Source: Mytilus californianus
Taxonomy: Eukaryota; Mollusca; Bivalvia; Mytilida; Mytilidae
Assembly (NCBI RefSeq): GCF_021869535.1
Contig: NW_026262712.1
Location: 102,180,140 to 102,244,139 of the forward strand
Direction of reading: 5' to 3'
DNA: 64,000 nucleotides
Shown piece by piece: positions 58,631 through 64,000 of the stretch. Within the stretch, counting starts at the first letter, position 1, and each line of letters starts with the position of its first letter. A model generated the notes under the pieces. That model was not told the DNA's origin. It saw only the letters and a list, made by a program, of their open reading frames with translations, and ran no database searches. The translations under genes were made by a program, and so were the position numbers.

Positions 58631-59389
58631 CAGTAAGGGCATCTTAGAATTTAGAAAAAAAAAATCAGTTCCAATTACTTTAATGTATAATAGCAGATTT
58701 TCTATATTTTTACTGATCAAACGTTACATGTAACGTTACAAATATCGAAGCGGATCGAAAGGTTGTCCAACTCATCGGAGAAATATTTTTATATGATTGC
58801 ATATAAACATCATGGGTTTACCTTACTTCGTTCCCCGTTTTTAACAGTCTCTTCCTAAATATAACTCTGCATTTAATTCATGGAATTTTAATCGTAGTTT
58901 ACCTTGTTTGCCTTGGATTTACATTCATGATTTAAGATTCTTTTTTGACAAATGTTCAAACGAAAATTGTACAGTGGATGAATTATGGGATATTAATGAA
59001 ATACGTGTTGTATAAGTATGTACATTTGCACCATCTCGTCAATTTAGACAGACTTATCCATAACGATTATAAATGATATCTGGAAGTCTGGGACGTCAGA
59101 AAAATATACTCGATCTGAACATGAATGAAACATTTGCCCCTGGACGAAAATAGGCTACACACAAAATCAATCATTCTTCTTTGCCTTCTTCAAAATATAT
59201 TAACAGTATACTATTCCAAGAAGAAAACTTCTCATACATGTACTTTTCATTTTAAAGTATATGAATCAGTCATGCAGGAACATATATACTGTTCCCAGAG
59301 TCATGTGAGTGTTGGATGATGCCGTTAAATAGTTTTGTTTAAAACAACAAACCATCACGAACCACCGACTTTAGTGACGGTTCATTATT

Positions 59390-60960
59390 ATGGATACAGC
59401 ATGTACAGAGAGGAAATAATGGCACTCTAAATTGATGTGGACAAACTTTTGTAGTCATGGTAGCCATTGTGTTCCAAAGTTGGTATCATCTTTATCATAC
59501 GATCCGTCCTGACATAGAAATATTATTGGTTTACAATGAGGCCATACATGTATATATTTACATGATAAAGTGTAAACATGTTCAGTTTTGGTTCATGCGG
59601 TCAAATACTTTTGTTGAAACGACTCAGTCTGATATATCGAAAGTACTGAAATTTGTTTACGATTCAATATTTTGAATAAAAAGAAGACATGCTGGTACTC
59701 TAAATTGATGTGGATTTTTTTTTGTAGTCAGTGTTCCAATATTGCTGTTATTTGAATTATACAATCCATCGTGATATGTAACTATAAGTGATTTACTTTG
59801 CGGCTATATATATTAAGATTTACATAATAAAGTGCAAATATGGTCAGTTTTAGTTGATGCTGTCACATATGGTCAGTTTTGGTTGATGCTGTCAAATATG
59901 GTCAGTTTTGGTTGATGCGGACAAATAATTTTGTTATACGAGTCAGTCTGCGATATCAAAATTACTGAAATTAGTTTACGATTCAAAATTTTGAATAAGA
60001 AGAGGACATGCTGCCATGATGCTGGCACTATAAACTGATGCGAGCATAACTTTGTAGTCAGTGTTTTCCAATATTGCTGTCATTTGTATTATACAATCCA
60101 TCCTGATATAAAAATATAGGTGATTTACTTTGCGGCTATTAAGATTTACATAATAAAGTGCAAATATGGTCAATTTGGTTGATTCGGTCATTGATTTCCA
60201 ATATTGCGGTTATTTGTATACTACAGTCCCTCTTGACCTAAAATTATAACTGAATTACTGTGCAGCTACATAGATTTACATAAAAAAAGCAAATATGGTC
60301 AGTTTTGGTTGATGCGGTCAAAAGATTTTATTACACGAGTCAGTCTGAGGTATGAAAACTACTGATATTTGTTTACGATTCAATATTTTGAATAAAAAGA
60401 GGACATGCTGGCACTTTAAATTTATGCAAACAAAATTTTGTGGTCATTGTTTTCCAATATTGCTGTAACTTGTATATTACAATCCCTCTTGACCTAAAAT
60501 TATAACTGAATTACTGTGCAGATTTGCAGAAAAAAGAGCAAATAATGTCAGTTTAGGTTGATGCGGTCAAAAGATTTTTTGTGAAACGGGTCCGTCCAAG
60601 GTATGAAAACTACTCGTAAACAGATATCATATTTGTTTACGATTCAATATTTTGAATAAAAAGAGGACATGCTGGTACTATAAATTGATGCAAACAAAAT
60701 TTGAAGTCATTGTTTTCCAATATAATTGCTGTAATTTGTACAATCCATCCTTGCCTAAAAATATAACTGTATTTCTGCAGTGTGCGGCTACATGTATATA
60801 GATTTACATGATAAAGAGCAAATATGGTCAGTTTAAGTTTAATTTAAAAACATATTTATTTATAATAGTGGATTGGGAAACAAGTTATTACATTTGGTTA
60901 ATGAGGTCAAATAATTTTGTTATACGAGTCATCCTGACTCCCGGAATGCCAAATGTAAAA
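59390..60960 (+). repeat. Diverged tandem repeats of 260-400 bp inside the TA-flanked element
   Basis: The landmark TTTTGAATAAAAAGAGGACA recurs near 59671, 59988, 60386 and 60650. Each time it is followed by TGTTTTCCAATATTGCTGT and then AATATGGTCAGTTTTGGTTG with a sequence ending in TACGAGTCAGTCTG. Spacing varies because of internal deletions. Confidence 0.8.
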
Positions 60961-61115
60961 CAATTCAAATGATAAAACTAACGGCCTAATTTATGTACAA
61001 AAAATGAACGAAAAACATATAATTTATGTAACCTATCAACAAAAGAAAATCACTGAATTACAGGCTCCTGACTTGGAACAGGCACATTCATGCAGAATAT
61101 GGCGGGGTTAAACAT
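60950..61115 (-). repeat. Interspersed family A fragment within the TA-flanked element
   Basis: AACTAACGGCCTAATTTATG, CAGGCTCCTGACTTGGAACA and ATGGCGGGGTTAAACATG. Confidence 0.65.
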
Positions 61116-61199
61116 GTTGTCTTGATTAAAAATCTGAGATAAGACCGGCAATATAGCAAAACTCTATATAAATCGATTTTTTGCCGAAGCCTTATATTT

Positions 61200-61535
61200 A
61201 AGACAAAGAGTTCTTAAAACTTATAAATCAATTCTAGCCGTAGAATTTATAAATCAATTCTATTCGTAGAATTTATAAATCAATTCTAACCGTAGAACTG
61301 TTCTAGTCGTAAAACTGTTCTAGAAGTAGAACTGACCAAAGATACCTCTAGGTAGAACTGTCTAAAACTGTTCTAGGGTAGAACTGTCAGGATCAGTTCT
61401 AGGTAGAACTGTCCAAATCAGTTCTAGGTAGAACTGACCAAATCAGTTCTAGGTTAGAACTGTTCTAGTTAGAACTGTCTAAAAGGTGTCAGGCTGACAG
61501 TTCTACATACTGTCCTAGAACAGTTCTCTTGACAG
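61200..61535. repeat. Right palindromic minisatellite of the TA-flanked element
   Basis: Same unit type as 58320-58630 (AGTTCTAGGTAGAACTG), preceded by a variant array at 61220-61310 with TAGAATTTATAAATCAATTC units. Confidence 0.83.
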
Positions 61536-61579
61536 ATTCTGACAGATTTAATGAGAGGTTAGAAGTGATCTCCACTGTA

Positions 61580-62264
61580 GTAGTTGGGAGACTTTTGAAA
61601 AGGGACTCATGCTTAAAAAGTTAACTTTAAGCAAAAAATCCCAAAACACTGTTAAATTTCTGAATAATAAGCAACAAACATAAGTTAGCAAAAAACAGTG
61701 TAAAGTTTTGAGATTTATTACGTATGTTGATTAAAGGAACCGCATTTCATAATAATCGAATTATCCTGCGACTGATATGATTATATAATATTTGGTAAAC
61801 TATGCTTGCCAATGAGAGAACTTTTCAATAAACATGGCGTTGAATGTTGAGTCTTAGCAAAGCGATCTAAATGACATCAACTTGACCAGTGTTGTACAAG
61901 ATATAAATCAATGGCAATATTTTTATACAAAAAAAACCGAAAAACAGACACGATAACAAGGAAACAAAAAAAACAGGCTCCGAATTTGGACAGGTATATT
62001 AAGTATACGTGTATAAGCAGCAAATTGAATGTATTAGCTGGATCCAAACCCATTTCTAAGGTGGAACGGGATTTTACGGCACAAAATAAAATGGTAAGCA
62101 AGTAGATTTAAGTTTGTCTTATTTTGTAGGAATAAAACTTTCACATTTTATGAAACAAAATATCGTATTTGCTCTGAAATATGCATGCATTTTAAAAAGA
62201 AAAATATATAAAATTACTGTGGGATTTTAGTTGAAATATTACCTCTACCAATAAACACCCTAGA
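61580..62264. other. Degraded family A traces only
   Basis: CAATGAGAGAACTTTTCA (about 61810) and CAGGCTCCGAATTTGGACAG (about 61974) are remnants of family A in reverse orientation. Confidence 0.4.
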
Positions 62265-62590
62265 AAAAAAATTAATACGCGAGACGCGCGTTTCATCTAC
62301 ATAAGACTCATCAGTGACGCTCAGATCAAAATAGTTAGAAAGCCAAACACGTACAAAATTGAAGAGCATTGAGGACCCAAAATTTCAAAAAGTTATGCCC
62401 AATACGGCTAAGGTATTCTATGCCTGGGTTAAGAAAATCCTTAGTATTTCGAATAATTCATACTTTTGCAAACAGTAAATTTATAAAAATGACCATATAA
62501 TTGATATTCATGTCATCACCGAAGTACTGACTACTGACTGGGCTGGTGATACCCTCGGGGACAAAACGTCCCTGTCTTTATATTATCCAT
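62265..62590 (-). repeat. Interspersed family D tail copy
   Basis: GACGCGCGTTTCATCTACAT, AAGACTCATCAGTGACGCTC, TTTGCAAACAGTAAATTTAT and CTGGGCTGGTGATACCCTCG. I recall this sequence type as very abundant in mussels. Confidence 0.7.
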
Positions 62591-63139
62591 TTTTCCTGCT
62601 GCGCAAGAAGTGTTTTTATTTCACTATGTACAGAGAAAAGTTTTTGTTTTATGAGTAGTGTGATAGTATTGTAGGTATTCCAAAATCATTGTTTAATGCT
62701 TTTTTTTTTGTTATTATTGTGTGCAATAAGTTTTTGAACTTTGCCAATATGTAATTTTATGTTGCTACTCCATTTCAAGCCGTGACAGGCAATTATGTTT
62801 TCTAGACGGGGCGCAACCTTACCCTGTGGCTACGACAACGGTAAAAGTCAGGTAGTCTATCCTAATACTTCTAGTCAATCAATCGACGTTTTAACTTTGA
62901 TGTCTAGTACTATCCTAAATGTAGGTTCTGTCGGTTATGATTGAGGTATACCTATCATAACCACTGATACCTACACAGTCTTTATGCCAGTTAGGCCCAT
63001 GATGTCAGAGCTATATCTACCTCCTGGGCACAATCCAATAATATATTTTTTAGGAATATTTAGACTTGTGCAGATGGACTACTCAGAACTTATGATGTTA
63101 AGTATCTTTTTTTTTTTATTAAAGTTTACTTGAAAAAGG
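62591..63139. other. No clear feature
   Basis: Intergenic sequence between family D and LINE remnants; nothing defined. Confidence 0.35.
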
Positions 63140-63415
63140 TACAATTTTCAAAATCAAAATGAGAAGAGTACCAGTTAAGTCGTTTTCTTCCGTATACAAT
63201 AAAATATCATTAATTAATCTAGCATTTTCACAAATATATCTTCCAGGAATGAACCCTGTTTGACCATAATTTATTGAAAGGGATATAAACTACAATCGCT
63301 CTACAATACAGCTAGACCCAAGTTTATATTTTGTGTTTAAAAGACTTATAGGTCGCCAGTTTGTCATGTACTGTACTGGTTAATCTCCCTTTTGTATACA
63401 AGTGATTTTTCCCTT
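63140..63415 (-). pseudogene. LINE reverse-transcriptase fragment
   Basis: Minus-strand text reads NWRPISLLNTKYKLGSS and QTGFIPGRYICENARLINDI, which is the conserved reverse-transcriptase core of L1-like LINEs. Two stops are seen, and the DFEKAFD-type catalytic block has been lost. It abuts the element E fragment at 63416. Confidence 0.7.
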
Positions 63416-63535
63416 TTCAGCTCACCAGGCACGAAGAGCCCAATGTGAGCTTATGCCATCACTTGGCGTCCGTCGTCTGTCGTCGTCGTCGTCGTCGTTG
63501 TCTGTCTTCGTCTTTCGTCCAGAGATCTGCTATTT
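63416..63535 (-). mobile_element. Terminal fragment of element E, reverse orientation
   Basis: Begins CAGCTCACCAGGCACGAAG and continues with TGAGCTTATGCCATCACTTG, the reverse complement of the right end of the 20.8-22.7 kb element, then a GTC trinucleotide run (about 63474-63502). The body is missing. Confidence 0.75.
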
Positions 63536-63539
63536 AATG

Positions 63540-63615
63540 GCATGTTAAAAATATGTGTTCATTATCTTCAGTATCTTCTTTGCAGAAAGTACATTTATCG
63601 CATTTTATATTTACT
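63540..63615 (-). pseudogene. LINE C-terminal zinc-finger fragment
   Basis: Reads CDKCTFCKEDTEDNEHIFL then TCH and a stop: a Cys2-His-Cys finger of LINE reverse transcriptases. On the minus strand it precedes the 63.14-63.42 kb core piece, the reverse of normal order, so the two come from different copies or a rearrangement. Confidence 0.6.
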
Positions 63616-63777
63616 ATTATAATATATGCATTACAATTGTTCACCTCCTATTTTGTTAATTTGTTCATAATCATTCTTGAGTTTTCCATTACTTAAGTAT
63701 TAATGTGTCAGCTACTCTTTGGAGCATGTCTCGTCCATATATCCTTTGTATAGTTATGAAGAGTAGCAGAAACTCTT

Positions 63778-63794
63778 GGGGGGGGGGGGGGGGG
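63778..63794 (+). repeat. Poly-G run
   Basis: Seventeen G in a row; length is error-prone in sequencing. Confidence 0.9.
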
Positions 63795-64000
63795 TCGTAA
63801 GTGGTCCATTGCTAGAAAAAAAGTCTATCCCTATCCACTTTACTCATTTTCTAGTGACATTTCAAATTTCCTGCGCTTCATCTCGGTTAGCCCCTAAATC
63901 AGGACCTGCCTATTGTGTTCATTGTAAATTTGTTCTCGTCCTGAACATGCTTGAACAATTTGTTATCAGACATGCATCAATCTACCAGTGATTCCACTAT

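Larger units (their letters stand above)
58296..61577. mobile_element. 3.28-kb TA-flanked element with palindromic minisatellite ends
   Basis: The ends carry a perfect 31-bp inverted repeat starting CAGTGGAGATCACTTCTAAC, extending to about 42 bp with one mismatch. TA dinucleotides flank both sides (58294-58295, 61578-61579), matching the Tc1/mariner TA target and CAGT start. Inside each end lies an array of GAACTGTTCTAGGTA-like units. The middle holds four or five diverged repeats of about 260-400 bp and a family A fragment. No transposase is visible, so it would be mobilised in trans. Confidence 0.78.

Noticed and set aside
55585-61577. CRISPR-like array from regularly repeated units
   Set aside because: Units are contiguous, variable and palindromic, with no unique spacers, in a clearly eukaryotic context.

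Overview
The window looks like nuclear DNA of a bivalve mollusc, most likely a Mytilus-type mussel. It is AT-rich, genes are split into short exons by repeat-filled introns, and LINE, SINE and DNA-transposon remnants are dense. Several interspersed families match ones I recall as abundant in mussels. The species call is inference from memory of those families, not a search.

The only host gene I can support is one long ankyrin-repeat gene on the minus strand. It starts with a 338-codon first exon ending at 48948 and runs leftward off the window at position 1. I find 15 coding segments (the last cut by the window edge), about 5.2 kb of coding sequence in 49 kb. Every junction has the same phase (phase 1), and every internal exon but one is a multiple of three. 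Most splice sites fall just after the G-x-T-x-L-H turn of an ankyrin repeat, so each exon is a swappable block of about three repeats. Three blocks are damaged: exon 7 has a frameshift, exon 10 a TAG and exon 11 a TGA. Exon 9 is not ankyrin at all but an acidic, serine-rich linker with a basic end. The locus is either a decaying gene or one that skips damaged blocks without losing frame.

The introns are filled with mobile DNA: a nearly complete but inactivated LINE (42.1-45.8 kb) coding for a 2A-like motif, a PHD finger, an endonuclease and a reverse transcriptase; a hAT-type element with 8-bp target duplications (14.66-16.54 kb); a complete tRNA-derived SINE with an 11-bp duplication (5.2 kb); a 1.8-kb internally repetitive element (20.8-22.7 kb); a 137-bp MITE and a second copy of it split by another element; and many copies of three recurrent families, here called A, C and D.

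Upstream of the gene (49-64 kb) I see no host gene. A 4.53-kb element with 87-bp terminal inverted repeats and a 5-bp duplication sits in the 3' region of an older LINE and carries decayed reverse-transcriptase sequence. Then come a 21-bp minisatellite, a long inverted repeat, and a 3.28-kb TA-flanked element whose ends carry arrays of a palindromic GAACTGTTC-type repeat. Scattered LINE pieces lie at the right edge.

Limits: splice sites and homologies were read by eye. Repeat-family edges are approximate unless a target duplication is given.
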